Shown: one piece after another, positions 10,235 through 21,630 of the stretch
How positions within the stretch are numbered: position 1 is the first letter of the stretch
Layout of the letters: every line of letters starts with the position of its first letter
From: Agarophyton chilense
Taxonomy: Eukaryota; Rhodophyta; Florideophyceae; Gracilariales; Gracilariaceae
Direction: 5' to 3'
Assembly: GCA_030374765.1 (NCBI GenBank)
Contig: JARGXX010000138.1
Coordinates: 1,240,001-1,304,000 of the forward strand
Length of the DNA stretch: 64,000 nucleotides
The notes under the pieces: model-generated
What the model was told of the DNA's origin: nothing
The model's database searches: none
The model's input: only the letters and a program-made list of their open reading frames with translations
Program-made: the position numbers and the translations under genes

Positions 10235-12761
10235 TTAAAGTTGATCATCGGAATCTGTGCTCGTAGTCCGGGTTACCAGTAAATCAAAAGCATAATATTT
10301 TTCGTCATGATTGTTCTCCTCATCAGCATCTTTCGAAATCGAATTTTCCATGAACAAATATTGAATCTCATCATTGATTTTGAATAGGGTTTCTCCCAAG
10401 GTTTCGAGTCGATATAACGCTTTGGTATGACCGTTTGAAATCCCCTTCTTGTAGTTGAAAGGAGAATCAAATTCAGAAAGGCTTAGGCGCCATCGCATTA
10501 ACCGCCTCGAAGGGTCGTTAATCGACATGACTCATCTTAAAAATGAGTGACCGCCAATGACCGCAAATCGTACTCCTTGGAGATAGGGCCGTAAGTTGGC
10601 TAGAGGCCGTACCGTAGCAAGGTATACCTTTTCTGATACTGAAAAACTCGTCACTGACTGATGCAGTGACTATGCAATGGGGTATCGTTTGCCATTTTTT
10701 TGCGTTTTAAAAAGTGCACACCCTACCTGATATTCACTTTAATCGGTGTCCACGGAATAGAAAAGATCCGTTCCCGGAAGTCGTAGAACAGGAGCGGATG
10801 TCAGCATTCGCTTCAACTTATCGAGGGCTCCTGACTCGAATGGATAAAACTCATACAATAGTATAGTTGTTTATTCTTCAATAATGCGTTCAGAGGCGCT
10901 GCTACATTCAAAAACACGGTACAAATCGTTAGTAGGCCTTACAAAGCTACAGAAAGGCTCGCAATTTGGTCTGCATTGCGTTCTAGGAGGTTTCTTTTCA
11001 CGAAATACAACGGTTCGCACCTTTTCCATTTCCAGCGTTCTTTGTCTGATGTTATGTCCCAGGTATATCACTTGGTACTTAAACCATTTACATTTCTTGA
11101 TCACCAAGGTAGTCCCAGCTTATCTTAGCTTCTCCAGAATCCCCTCCATATCTATGAGATGATCTTCAATACTGTTACTGAATACAATGATAAAATCTAA
11201 ATTGACAAAGCATGTCTTCCACTTTTTTGGCGACAAGATAGTATCGAAAGCGCGCTGGAACGTTGTCGGAGCGTTGGTTGAACCGCTTAAAGCGATACAG
11301 TCCTTATTGGCAGACGAATGACGAATGTCGTCTGATCTTGATTCTCTTGGTCCATGAGTACTTGCCGGTATCCCCAATCTGCGTCCATTGTAGTAAACAA
11401 ATTGGCTCTGCAAAGACTGTCGGTGCATTAATCCATGCGTGGCAAAGATTGCGTATCCCTTATAGTTACTGCGTTCAGTTTGAGTTAATCAACGCAAAAT
11501 CGTAAAGAGCCATCTCCCTAGAGAGAAAATACCACTGGAGACGCCTAAGCTGATTTAACTGGCTCAATAATTCTCTTGTCTAGCATGGGTTGAACGTGTT
11601 CCTGCTCGATTTGATGTGCGCCAGAACCTTCCCGATAAGGCGCTTGGTCAATGGGTCTGCAACCCTGTATTGCATCAATGTGATGTTCTGAAGTGGGAAT
11701 CTATACAATTTATCTATTCCACATACGGAAATATTTCAGTAGTACCTAACGCAGCCTTTCCTTGTATTACCCAGAAACGTGTTCCATCTCCACGCCCTCG
11801 ACAGCCTTTTCTTTCTCTTCTTTAGACTTATTTCCCATTATCGTGTTTTCCATGTTCTGTTCTTGTCCTGTCGGTGTCAACGGCGGCTCGCCCTTAGGCG
11901 TGATACGAGGACGTCAGTCGTCATAAGGTGGGTCGGTATCACAACCGAAGGGTGCGGCACAGCGGTCTCCAGAACCTGATTCTTGTGCGCGCGTCGATCT
12001 TCTGAGCCAACATTGCCCATAAAAAACTTTAAGGGTCTTTCCCGTTACACCCGGGCGATTCAGTTAGCGAAAAGTAATTCACAATTGTGATACAACACAG
12101 CCATTTGCTGAATAATAATAAGCCCATGTTTCTCAATAACAACTGATTCTCAAGCCTTGAATTTCGGCGGTAATATCGTCCACGGACAAAACCGAATATT
12201 TGATGAGCTCATGCTCCACTGGGCGTCATATTCTAGTGAAGGTTGTAACTGTACTGCGTAAGCGGGGTTCCGAAGCGGTTTGCGCACAATAGGTACGGTT
12301 GTTCCGTTATCCCTTTCCATTTCTCGATTCTTCGGATGTATTTATTCCGCAGATGTGCCGCAGAAGTCAAATTCCAGAACAACTGGTGCTGCTAACGTGT
12401 CACACGCGATAAACGATAACATGACGTCATGATTTCCTAACCGAACGACAAGTAGTACAGTTTCAAGAGATTTTCTTGGTTTTTTGTTTCCATTCCGGCT
12501 ATCCAGTAGCTATGTCTTTTAGATTTGAACCTGCTCGTCGGTTCGAAAATCAGACCGTCTAATAAAGTTCGGACCGGCACTGGTATCAAAGACCGCGAAT
12601 CTGCATGACAAGACTGATTGAAACAGGCCGACATGGGCGTAGACCTTTTCATTTCTACGGAGCATGACCATGACGTACTCAGTTCTTATTTTTGGACGCA
12701 CATATCGTCTCCAAGGGCATTCTAAAGTACAGTCGAGCTGTACTCGTTTGGTGATATCCAA
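10235..12761 (-). pseudogene. Element A protease, reverse transcriptase and RNase H (decayed)
   Basis: 12761-12519 carries the aspartic protease with FDTSAGPNFI, equivalent to DTGAGPNF in element C. The reverse transcriptase palm is at 11428-11120: STNAPTTFQRAFDTIL, then NLDFIIVFSN where active enzymes have YLDDIIVFS, so a catalytic aspartate is lost. The connection and RNase H follow at 11107-10235, ending in LMRWRLSLSEFDSPF and YKKGISNGHTKAL, equivalent to the RNase H end of element C. The fragments lie in different frames separated by stops. The order is that of Ty3/gypsy pol. Confidence 0.75.
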
Positions 12762-13178
12762 ATACGTACTGGCCTCAGACGGACCTTTGGTTTAACTTCT
12801 CGGAAGAAAACCCATGTCAGTTCCCAGGTTGGCGTTATGGGCTTGATTCTAACCGACGCTTTGACGACCTCCTCATTTAGTTTCTCGAAAGGGCAGGGTT
12901 CTCCTTCGCCACTTCGGCGTTATTTGAATCTCGAAAGTCAGCGGCCTGTGCTGTTTCAGTGTTCTGCATTCCAGTGGGACCTTTCAGGGAATGTTCGGAA
13001 ATACCCCAAGCTTTGGTTTTTCAATATGACTGACCTAATACACGGGTGCGCTCCGCCTCTGAGAGGGCTTCATAATTCAAGATCACTCGACATAAAACCC
13101 TGACGGACAGGGTACATTCTTATGACAGATGGTTTCTTCTGTAGCAACTATAGCATATCAGGCCATCCCTCTAAATTC

Positions 13179-15022
13179 TCAGCCGAGCCTGATTCTGTCC
13201 ACGGGTGTCAACCCTTTCAGGCTTCTTTGAAGTGAATCTTTCCGCGGGTGGGACCATCGCATTACCTCTGTAAGGGTATCAGCGCTGCTCCATAAAAACA
13301 TAATATCCTCCTTGAGAGATTCATTAGCTGGCAATTCCGTTATAAGTACAGAACCTTCTGGGTCCTCCAGATAATGAAGTGCGTCCTCCATGGTCTGGCT
13401 TGCGTGATGTGGCGTATGCGTCGAAAAGCGCGAGATCTCTAGTGATTTCAGATACAATAATTTACTTCGCTTCAAAGCGTGCTTGGGATCTCCCTTCGCG
13501 AGGGGATACTATCCTAAGTGACGTGTACCACCGCGACGAGTGCAAACAGCTTCCCCTTCAGCCTGCAAATACTGCACTGATTCCAAAAAGACAACTCGAG
13601 CATGCTTCCCCCGAAGACGAGCTACATATGAATTCATAGCCGGATCAAAACCATTGAAGAATACCGTCCTCTTATCATCGGTAGGATGAACATTTACACG
13701 ACGGGTGGCTGCATTATTCCGTCTTAAACTATACTCAACTTCTTTCCTACAAGTCTTCTGAACAAACCCCCTGAGATTCAGGATATATTCTCGTATTGAT
13801 TTCGACGCGGCTTAACTAAGCAGGGGATCCTGCACACCGTTTGCCCAACTGGTGACACCACCTTCATCAACCGTAAATGAACCACTAACAGCACTGTTTG
13901 CTCTAAAGAAAAAACGTTTAGAAAATGTGGAAGAGCCACGAATGCTTGAGTCTCACTCGCTCTAAAGGTGTCGGCTTCGGCAACAGATTGACTAAAAATC
14001 TCGAGCATGAGCACGATATGCTTCTTAGAAAAAGTGAGACCGTCGAGTCCGATCTTCAAACGCTTGATGTGATCCCTCAGTTTCGTGGCTTCGCGAACAG
14101 ATCGCTTGAACTTTTGTAGTTTCAACAGATACGTGCGGTAGTTCATAATCTTCCGACAAAGCAGATTGGTGCATAGAAAGGGGTTCAGGTTTATGGAAGC
14201 CGGTTCCTTCTTGCGACGCGACTGTGGTTGGCCACTTCTCGTTCTTCGCGATCTACGAGTGTCATCTTCGCTCGAACTATCATCCTCTAATGCGCTATCA
14301 TCTTCGGAGTCGTCAGAGGTAACAATAACGCTCCTCCAAACAATCGGCTTCTCCTTCGAGGTCACTGATTCTTGTAAATTTCTTTGATTTCGAACGTTTG
14401 GAAGAAAGATTCAGCCCCTTCGGCTTACATTTACATGACTGCAGTTCGGCCACAATCAACTGTGCGTTCTGACCTTTCGGGGGTGGAATTGATAGTGGTG
14501 CGTTCACCAAAGGTTCAAATCGCTCCATGAGAGGGTTGACGCGTGAAAGGTCTTCCTCAGGAGTGAAAGGCAATGCTGATAAAGCCCCATTGGCATTCCC
14601 CTGCTTTTCTAGCAAATGATTGAGATCCTTTCGGATTCACCGAACTGTATTTACCATCGGATCTGTATTAAATTTTAGGTTCTTCAAGGCAACATGCCCC
14701 CTTTTAAACGTTTCCAAAGACTATATTAACAAGATCAATTTCTTTACATTTGCTCCAGGCCAAACTTTTGCGTCGCAGACTCCGCACGCAGTTGCTGTAG
14801 TTCCGCTTGCGAGGCTGTACCTTCCGTAACATCACGTATAGATGAGCCTTCATCCTCTTGAGAAACCTTCTTCGGTTCCTCCAAAGACAAGCGAGCTTCT
14901 CCTGTCCATCTCGACTTGCTTCTCGCCTGACGGTATAAGCTGTTTCCAGTCTCCGTAGAGGTGTCTAAGCGGAGTGCCGCTGACTCGGGCTTATTCTTAC
15001 TCGAGTGACTTTTCGTTGGCAT
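13179..15022 (-). pseudogene. Element A gag (decayed)
   Basis: The start is probably the ATG at 15022, just downstream of the primer-binding site. Fragments at 15022-14744, 14615-14313, 14365-13778 and 13475-13179 follow one another on the minus strand. The middle has an acidic Ser/Asp/Glu run and then basic RRSRRTRSGQPQSRRKKE. Next comes the gag core AEADTFRASETQAFVALPHF, which matches AEADILGMNEGQAYVALPYF of element C. Gag forms the particle that packages element RNA. No convincing CCHC knuckle survives. Several frame changes. Confidence 0.7.
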
Positions 15023-15060
15023 CAGTTTCCAATATTAACTGGTTATCCAGACCCCAAATT

Positions 15061-16119
15061 CTTACACGTAACACAATTTCAAAGAATGAAAACAATAGAT
15101 ATCGTAATCGATACAACCAAAATCGATGACGATAGTGAACCTTCTAGAAAATAGAATAACAAACGATGAATTACAAATCTTCACAAATAAACTTCGGGTG
15201 AACCGATAAACGAAGCCAACGGTTAGATCCAGCTCCGAATGTCTTCTGACAAAACATATTCCGTGATGAATGTTCAATCGTCTGATCACTGATCGAGGTT
15301 TCTGATACAGAAATCTAACGAGGATCAAGTGACGTGGGAGACACGAATGTTCCGGTCCAAGCGACCAATTCTTAGACACAATTGTACTTCTTTCAAAGTT
15401 GGGAAAATATATTATGTGTTATTACAAGAGGGATTTTAGCGTACTCGATGGCAGGTGGATGTCTGCAGTTACCAACGCGGTGAGCGGGCATTGCTCTGCG
15501 AACGACTGTTCTTGAAAGAAGGTGTGTAAAAGAAGATGATCAGAGCAGCCTGATGAGAAAATCGATACGTGTAAACACGAGACAGTACTACAGGCACTCA
15601 CATTAAAACAATAAAACTACAAAAATAATACAAAAAACAAACAATTAAGAAGTGGTAAACAGTGTTATGGGGAAGATATTCTCGTATCAAGAGCTACTGC
15701 TCAAAGGCGATTAGCTCGGAGGCTATAGATTCTCCTTAGTCGATACCTACTTTAAGACTTCTAGTGAACTCGAAGAAGATGGTAATTTGGTTTTTGGTTG
15801 GCCTCTGGCTTTCTCACCCGGAGCCAAGCGCCCTTTTTGTGACAGGGGGCAAAAAAGCTACTGTATTGTAATTTTTACACTGTAATGAACCACAAGATAA
15901 TTATTTTAAAATTCCCGAAGAATAGATCTGGTGGTCACACCGTACAAATGCACTGTAGTACGTTTCTATTAAATCCATTGTAATTTCCAATTTCTTCCTG
16001 AATTATTCTGCTCATAATATCTCGTTGCCAAGTGAAATACCAAGAATATTTTATGAATACCGTATATCGTTTTCGATGCTTTTCGATCGTTCGATTAAAT
16101 ATGCATCTCAAATGCTACA
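15061..16119 (-). repeat. 5' LTR of gypsy element A
   Basis: About 1.06 kb, read on the minus strand from TGTAGC at 16119. Its first 150 bp match the 3' LTR remnant at 5726-5575. The inner end is set by the likely primer-binding site TGGGGTCTGGATAACCAG (minus strand, 15056-15039), offset by a few bases as in element C. The inner boundary is approximate because the second copy is truncated. The rest of the segment is AT-rich and non-coding. Confidence 0.55.
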
Positions 16120-16439
16120 TCGCCAAGCCGAAAATACTTCGAGACACCAGAACTCGGTTGCGGAAAACTTAGTGAGTGACAAGCCACATCGACGAGCCAC
16201 TAAATAGTGTAGGATACTATAGTCAACTTCCTACCTTAATAAGAATAATGCAGGTAAAATATATCAACTGACCAGCAGTGCGGGAAGTACAGGTGTACAC
16301 CTCGCGTGCACGACCAGTCCCTCGGGCAATGATGCTCTCTAATATGGACAAGATTTAGAAGAACGCGCAGGTGGTAAAAATTGTTGAAATAGTTGAAAAC
16401 CGCCTTCACGAAAATTACATTTCAGTATTAACCTCGTGC
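16120..16439. other. No recognisable feature between gypsy elements A and D
   Basis: About 320 bp separating the outer end of element A's 5' LTR from readable reverse-transcriptase sequence of relic D. It may be decayed pol sequence of D, but I cannot read a motif in it. Confidence 0.3.
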
Positions 16440-18930
16440 GCGCCTACCACTAGATGCACATCAAGGTCGAAGAATGCCACAAGTCAGCTATCAGAATGAG
16501 GTTTGGCTCCTTTGAATGATGCTTCCTCTGCTTTGGGCTCTACAATGCGCCCGCAGCATTCTCTAGGCTCATCTTTACAGCTCTACGTACACTTAATGGA
16601 GACTGTTTCGTACTCTACCATGATGAAATTATGATCGACAGCAAATCACTGGTAGAGCACAAGCGGCATCGCCATTAAGTCATTTCAGCTCTCGGAGAAC
16701 AAGAGATCTACCCCAAACAGTATGAATGGCCCTTTGGTGTTGCCGAAGTACAGTTATTAGGGTTTAGCGCAACAGCAAAAAAGTACCAAAAGAGAAGCGC
16801 CAGCTCACCTCTGTCAAAAATTGGTCTACCGCCTCTTTTTTGAAGCATGTTCAAAAATACGTTAGACTGAAAAACTTGTAGCGGATATTTGTTTGCTGCT
16901 ACGCTGCCATTCTCCGACCCTTGACCGACTTGATCCACTGTCATTCCTTGCGGTGGACGCCTCTGCATCGGTCGGTTTTCGACGATATTAAAATGGAACT
17001 TTCCATAGCCCTTGTTTTGGCCCACTCTGATACCTCTGAGCCGTTTTTTGCCACCTACGCCTCTAAATATGCCTTCAGAGCAACTTTATACCAAAACACT
17101 CATACGATTCTTTTCATCTTTTACCGCCTCTATCCTGCAGAGAACAACTGGGAAATACGACTCCAAGAGCTTTTGGCAGTCACAAAAGCTCTACGTGTGG
17201 TACCACCGACCATGATCACATCCGATACCTACAGTCCACTCCAAAGCTCAGCGACAGACGATGAAGGTGTATGAAGAAACGATAATAACGGTTGATCCCG
17301 GTATGCTGCCGGGCCCTGAAGGATCTTGCAGGTAGCAAGTGTACGGGTCGACCTCAGGTGGACTTATGTAGATTATTAAAGTAATTAAATTAGTGCAATA
17401 GATTAACACTACAGTGTCAGGGAGATCTAAGCGCCTCGCCAGTACTATTTACTTGGCTCGAGTAAAACTTTTCCCTTAGAGTACGTTAGGCACCGTTAGG
17501 ATACTAAATAACCCCCTTTGGTATAGTAATTCCATCTTTTGGTCTTGAAGCCGTCGTTTCCGTCGCTCCAACCTGTAGGATTACGCAGTAAACTCCAGCC
17601 CATTGCACAAAGTACTCTGGGTGTGCCGTCATCAAGGATTCGAACCTTTGGACCCGCTCTACCACTTTACTACCGGTCGAGACCCGTACGCTGTCTTAAC
17701 TCGTCATTGCGATACAAGGTGGTTGAGCGAAATCCAGGAAAATTGTTTCGAACTCCAACACATCCTTAAAACACGAAATATCGTGCCGCACACCCACAGC
17801 CGAGAACGGTATCACGCTCCTTTCGAGCTCAACTCACTCACCATTCAACAACTGGACATAATAAAGAAGCTCCTGTCAACCTACAGGAAAATTAACTTGG
17901 TTACCAGCATCTTCGCCTATCATAACTCAACCATAAAGTATGCTGAAGACATTCAAGAAAATAGTCAACTACCTGCAGGGGCAACAGCGTACCCAATGCG
18001 AGAAATCACCAACCTCAAGATACTAAACGTGTTCATTTACTGAACGGGAACTGGATCGATTCGATTCTACTTCGTGGCAAGTCCACTTCGCAACATGCGT
18101 CTTACCTGCTTTAATTGTATTGGCCACACAAGAGTGGAAAAGATTTAATACTTTTCTGATAGAAGTACTCATAGGCCGCATATGTAACAAAAGGTACTTC
18201 ATTTCACCAGCTCTTGCCTCTCGTGTAAAGCGAAAAAGACCGACAATAAACCGCCATACGAACTCCTCCAGCCTCATTCTATCGCGAACAGGTGCTGGGA
18301 GATAGTCAACTTCGACTTCCTCATGAAACTGACGGTCTCCGAGCGCGCGTTCAACGCTATACTCATTCTCGTGGGAAAATTGTCGAAAATAACCATCTTC
18401 GTCCCAATTACCAAGACAGCTACCGCCCTTGGGACATTTCAGTTCTTTGTGACCCATCTCTTTTCGAAGCTAATGATATCTCACACTCTCGTTTCCTAAA
18501 AAAAACAGAATGTCTCATCCCTTCTTTGCACTTCTCTAATAACCTGCTAAACTTCTACTGCAACATTTTAACGGCTGACCACTTTTAATTGAATGGCGAT
18601 TTCAAAACGCCATCCTGTCTCTCTGAACTCTCCTTCCAACCTTCATTCTGCAGAAGTTGTCTCCCTGGGCATCTATTTTACATGAGTTAGAGTTCGCAGT
18701 TAACACACACCATCAAGTGTATACTCGCTGATTGCATTTTGGAGTGGCATTTGGATACAACCAGTTCACCTCCGTCACCCTCCTACTGGAACACTGCCCC
18801 AAAAATATCGTGAAGGCCACCCACTACATTGCGTTTCGTAGTTCGGTGGCTGCTATCACTCGAGAGAACCTCGCCTCCGCTGTGGCCAACGAGAAGTTCT
18901 ACACTTTACAACACCACCGATAAACCGCTT
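16440..18930 (+). pseudogene. Ty3/gypsy relic D: RT, RNase H and integrase fragments
   Basis: In order on the plus strand: RT palm with MRFGSFE and FGLYNAPAAFSRLIF, followed by the catalytic box as YHDEI instead of YLDDI (16440-16740); RNase H with DTSEPFFATYASKYAF and AENNWEIRLQELLAV (16930-17260); its end RWLSEIQENCFELQHI (17717-17770); an integrase zinc region with CLSC; and an integrase core with NFDFLMKL and AILILVGKLSKITIFVPITK (18210-18430). The sequence differs from elements A, B and C and looks like the common gypsy type without the antisense gene. It is riddled with stops and is split by the solo LTR at 17270-17716. No LTRs of its own were found. Confidence 0.7.
17270..17716 (+). 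repeat. Solo LTR (element B family) with 5-bp target duplication
   Basis: This 447-bp LTR lies inside the RNase H region of relic D. It is flanked by perfect direct repeats AGGTG (17265-17269 and 17717-17721). It starts TATGAAG and ends GATACA, and it aligns along its length with the 3' LTR of element B (41532-41976, TGTGAAG...ATTACA) at roughly 70 percent identity. Removing it with one repeat restores adjacency of RNase H coding sequence, RWLSEIQEN following directly. The minus strand near its end carries a tRNA-like stretch with GGTTCGAATCC. Confidence 0.85.
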
Positions 18931-19304
18931 TTAAATCTGTAGACCTGGTAATGTTGCGACCCGAGACATTGTCTATTATAAGTCGCATTACTCTATCACA
19001 GAAGTGGTAATTGAACATAATTGGTAGGCAGAGTTGGTTTTTGCACTAGGGTACTCGTCGAGCTGATCGAATGAAATTCTTTAGGTGTAGAACAAAGTAA
19101 ACAATAGTTGGGAAATGTCGATGTCCCTACTCTCCCTATACACACAGGATAAATAACACTATAAGTACAAAATACAGAACAATAAAATGAACTTGACTTG
19201 AGCCATTCACGGACTGCTATCAAAGTGTAGTATAAGACGTAATTACATATTCAAATAGATGACAAACGGGTGTCATTCATATATCACTGCGAAGGCGTAC
19301 ATAC
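18931..19304. other. No recognisable gene
   Basis: About 370 bp between gypsy relic D and the coding-like sequence that starts at 19305 on the minus strand. If the splice donor at 19304 is real, this is intron sequence of that gene. I saw no branch point or acceptor I trust. Confidence 0.3.
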
Positions 19305-20580
19305 CTTGAGATACCGCACTATCCTTTTGAGCGCTTCCACCGCCGAGGCCAGTATAGTCTTCCACCAGCGCCCCCCGGCATTCGAACGCGCAATTCTCTA
19401 TATCACACTCGCCGGTTTCGAAACACAGTCCTGTTCGTTGCGCTCCATGCCCTTTGCCAGTTTCAGTGGCGCAGCTTTCTCCGAAGAAAAATCGCAAGGC
19501 GCCCGTGGGATCCTCAGAGCTCCACTGCACGCCTCTCACCACATGCATCGTCCGTCTGGCCTTGGTGTTGTCTTCCTTCACCAAGAGCAGCTTTCTGTCC
19601 GCGTCACTTATAATATCTAACCATGCCATCATGATGGCTGCTGTGGAGAAAACGATGCCGGCCTCGTGTATGAGTTGGGACGGGTGCTCTTTTTCCAGAC
19701 TCTAGCGTGAAAATATTACCTGTCCAGCTTCAATTGGGGCACTGAATTCATAAAGAACATGTCGGGCAACACAGTGAAACAATCTGAAGTCATACTAGTA
19801 CTGCACCACCGCTTTTGAAAGCTGCAGCACGGTATCAAACACTTCCCGTGCATGAAAACTCTTCGATCTTTTAGCTGGTGCTGCAGTAGAATCAAAAAAT
19901 CAAGCTCGTCATGCACAGGTACCTAATTCACCCTTTCTTCTAGCAACTCGCGCTGGCGGCATTTCCCCGTACTGTTCAACTGTGTTTCAATGGCAGCAAC
20001 GCGCCGAACAAATTTTCCTGTGCCTCGCGTATTGTCTGGAATTCTTCTCCGCTAATGTTTAGCGTTCCGTTCGGCCGGTACTTCCTTGCCCGCCATCGTT
20101 GCACATCGCTTTGACAACCCTCCTGTGATGAGAACACCTGGCATATCCTAAAATCTTCAAGATTCTCGCCGTCCAGCTGCTCCCTGTGAATTTCTGCGAA
20201 ATCCCATGTTACCCGACTGCGATTACCATCCTCATCTACATCTGTGCATAGACATCCATTGCCAAGAAACTCTACCTTGCATCATATCTATTGGTATCCA
20301 TGTGCAGCCTCATACTGTACATCACCATGGCGGTCGCCAGAACATCACCCCGGCCGGACAGTGGATGTAAGTGCTCCAATACAGCTCGCCACCATGCTAC
20401 GCGGTTGTATTCGACAAAGAAACAGACCCAGATAACCTCCGATGGAAATGGAATAAGGCTTTCACACGGCCGTCATGTTGTAGGAAACATATCCAGCCGA
20501 TGCAGGGGACAGCGCAGATCATAGAGTCTGTGCGAGATTGGTATTTTCCCGCGTCTTTTGGCGCTGCCGGTAAGGTTAGA
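19305..20580 (-). pseudogene. Unrecognised protein-coding gene, broken
   Basis: The minus strand reads like real protein in long pieces. From about 20520 to 20290 one piece holds FFVEYNRVAWWRAVLEHL and LATAMVMYSMRLHMDTNRY. After a one-base frame change a second piece (to about 19990) holds CTDVDEDGNRSRVTWDF and ISGEEFQTIREAQENLF, ending in a stop. A third frame (about 19890-19305) has two internal TAG stops and then EKEHPSQLIHEAGIVFSTAA, SDADRKLLLVKED and a Cys-rich stretch GLCFETGECDIENCAFEC. The last piece runs into AAG|GTATGT at 19304, a canonical splice donor. I do not recognise the family. It could be a host gene with short introns rather than a pseudogene, but the in-frame stops favour decay. 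Confidence 0.4.
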
Positions 20581-21299
20581 AATTGACGGAAGCTTCGTGG
20601 CCGTGGATGCTCTCGACAGCGGCCTCCCGGTCATTCACCTGGACAAATTTGCACGTACTGTACCATATCCAAATAAAATTAGGTTTCTGGGTCTTCCGTA
20701 CCCCTGATATAGGTGGGAAAACTATTTAGAGAATATGCTCTTCAAATGGTACGATATCATTTAACTCCCAACCGAAACGATCGATCCCCATCACAATTCC
20801 CGCCCCTCCACTTATTTTTTTATAGCTGCGCTAAACCGTCTAAACGTTTTTAAGGAGCCCTCGACAAGAAAAAAGGATAACATACAGAAGCATTGAAATG
20901 ACACGCCAATTTCCGACGAAAGTGGCCGCCGCCGAATCGTTGTTCTTTTTAACTCTTCGCTCGAGAAAGTCAGAGAAAGAAGAAGCGCAATCAGAGCACC
21001 GCAAGGAAGCACATATCTCCTGCGGAATCTCGCGCCCGTACCTCCTCGCAACATACACCGTCTTTACCACCGTTGAAAAGTACTTCAAACATTTGCCACG
21101 AACATGAGAAGCACGAAATCCGACGTGGTGTTGCCGGATCAAGTGCGCATTCAGCATCCGCAGTGCATCAGCCGGTACTTGGTCACTACAATGCTGGCGC
21201 CGGGGTCCCAGAAAAGCTTCTTTAGAAGACCGGATCACTTTGGGAAGTGGAAGCTGTTCGTGTTTCTTAGGGTGACGATGGCTCGTCTACAAAAAACGT
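20581..21299 (-). other. Coding-like ORF of uncertain status next to the copia insertion
   Basis: The minus strand is open for 132 codons (21238-20840). Joined across the copia empty site it stays open into 26600-26552, giving about 170 codons. The C-terminal third holds a hydrophobic run (MLLYVILFSC). No family is recognised, and plus-strand frames here are also partly open, so this may be chance in GC-balanced DNA. Confidence 0.2.
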
Positions 21300-21304
21300 T
21301 CGAG

Positions 21305-21627
21305 TATGGAAAGCAAATGCATCTTAGTCAATCTATGCATACCCTAGGCGCATTTGCGTATAATGCAAGCCTTCTAGGAGAGGTTTTGCATGACATGGTG
21401 CTGCAATAATCATGTGCAGCAAGAGAGTAGATTACGTGGCCATTTGCATTCGATTGCGTGGCCTTTTAGTGATAGATTACATGGCCGCTAGCCCGCCTTG
21501 TCGGGTATATAAGCCCAAGAGCATGGACTTGGACCCTTGGTTTTTCCGAGGTAGGCAAGCATTCAAATAGTAATCTGAATCAGTAAATTGTTCTTTATCA
21601 GAAGCATCTACAACTACCCTTTTCTTT
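21305..21627 (+). repeat. 5' LTR of the copia element
   Basis: 323 bp, matching 26224-26546 with about 6 substitutions and no indels. The coding region starts only three bases after its end. It contains a TATA box and three copies of a 12-bp motif in the U3 part. Confidence 0.95.
21430..21512 (+). promoter_or_regulatory. Copia LTR promoter: three spaced motifs plus TATA box
   Basis: GATTACGTGGCC (21430-21441), GATTGCGTGGCC (21452-21463) and GATTACATGGCC (21475-21486) are near-identical direct repeats, 22 and 23 bp apart, about two helical turns. A TATA box GTATATAA follows at 21505-21512. The core ACGTGGC resembles bZIP/G-box-type sites. The same array is present in the 3' LTR at about 26349-26405. 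Function is inferred from spacing and position. Confidence 0.6.
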
Positions 21628-21630
21628 GTT

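Larger units (their letters stand above)
5575..16119 (-). mobile_element. Ty3/gypsy element A (old, minus strand)
   Basis: On the minus strand the order is 5' LTR (16119-15061), primer-binding-site-like 15056-15039, gag, protease, reverse transcriptase, RNase H, integrase, linker, chromodomain, and a remnant of the 3' LTR (5726 to about 5575). The two LTR pieces share about 150 bp. Every coding part carries stops or frame changes, so the element is long dead. A polypurine tract, AATGAGGGGGATA on the minus strand, directly precedes the 3' LTR at 5727-5739. It matches those of elements B and C in position and form. The outer part of the 3' LTR is missing where the piggyBac element begins. The extra antisense ORF is described separately. 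Confidence 0.8.
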
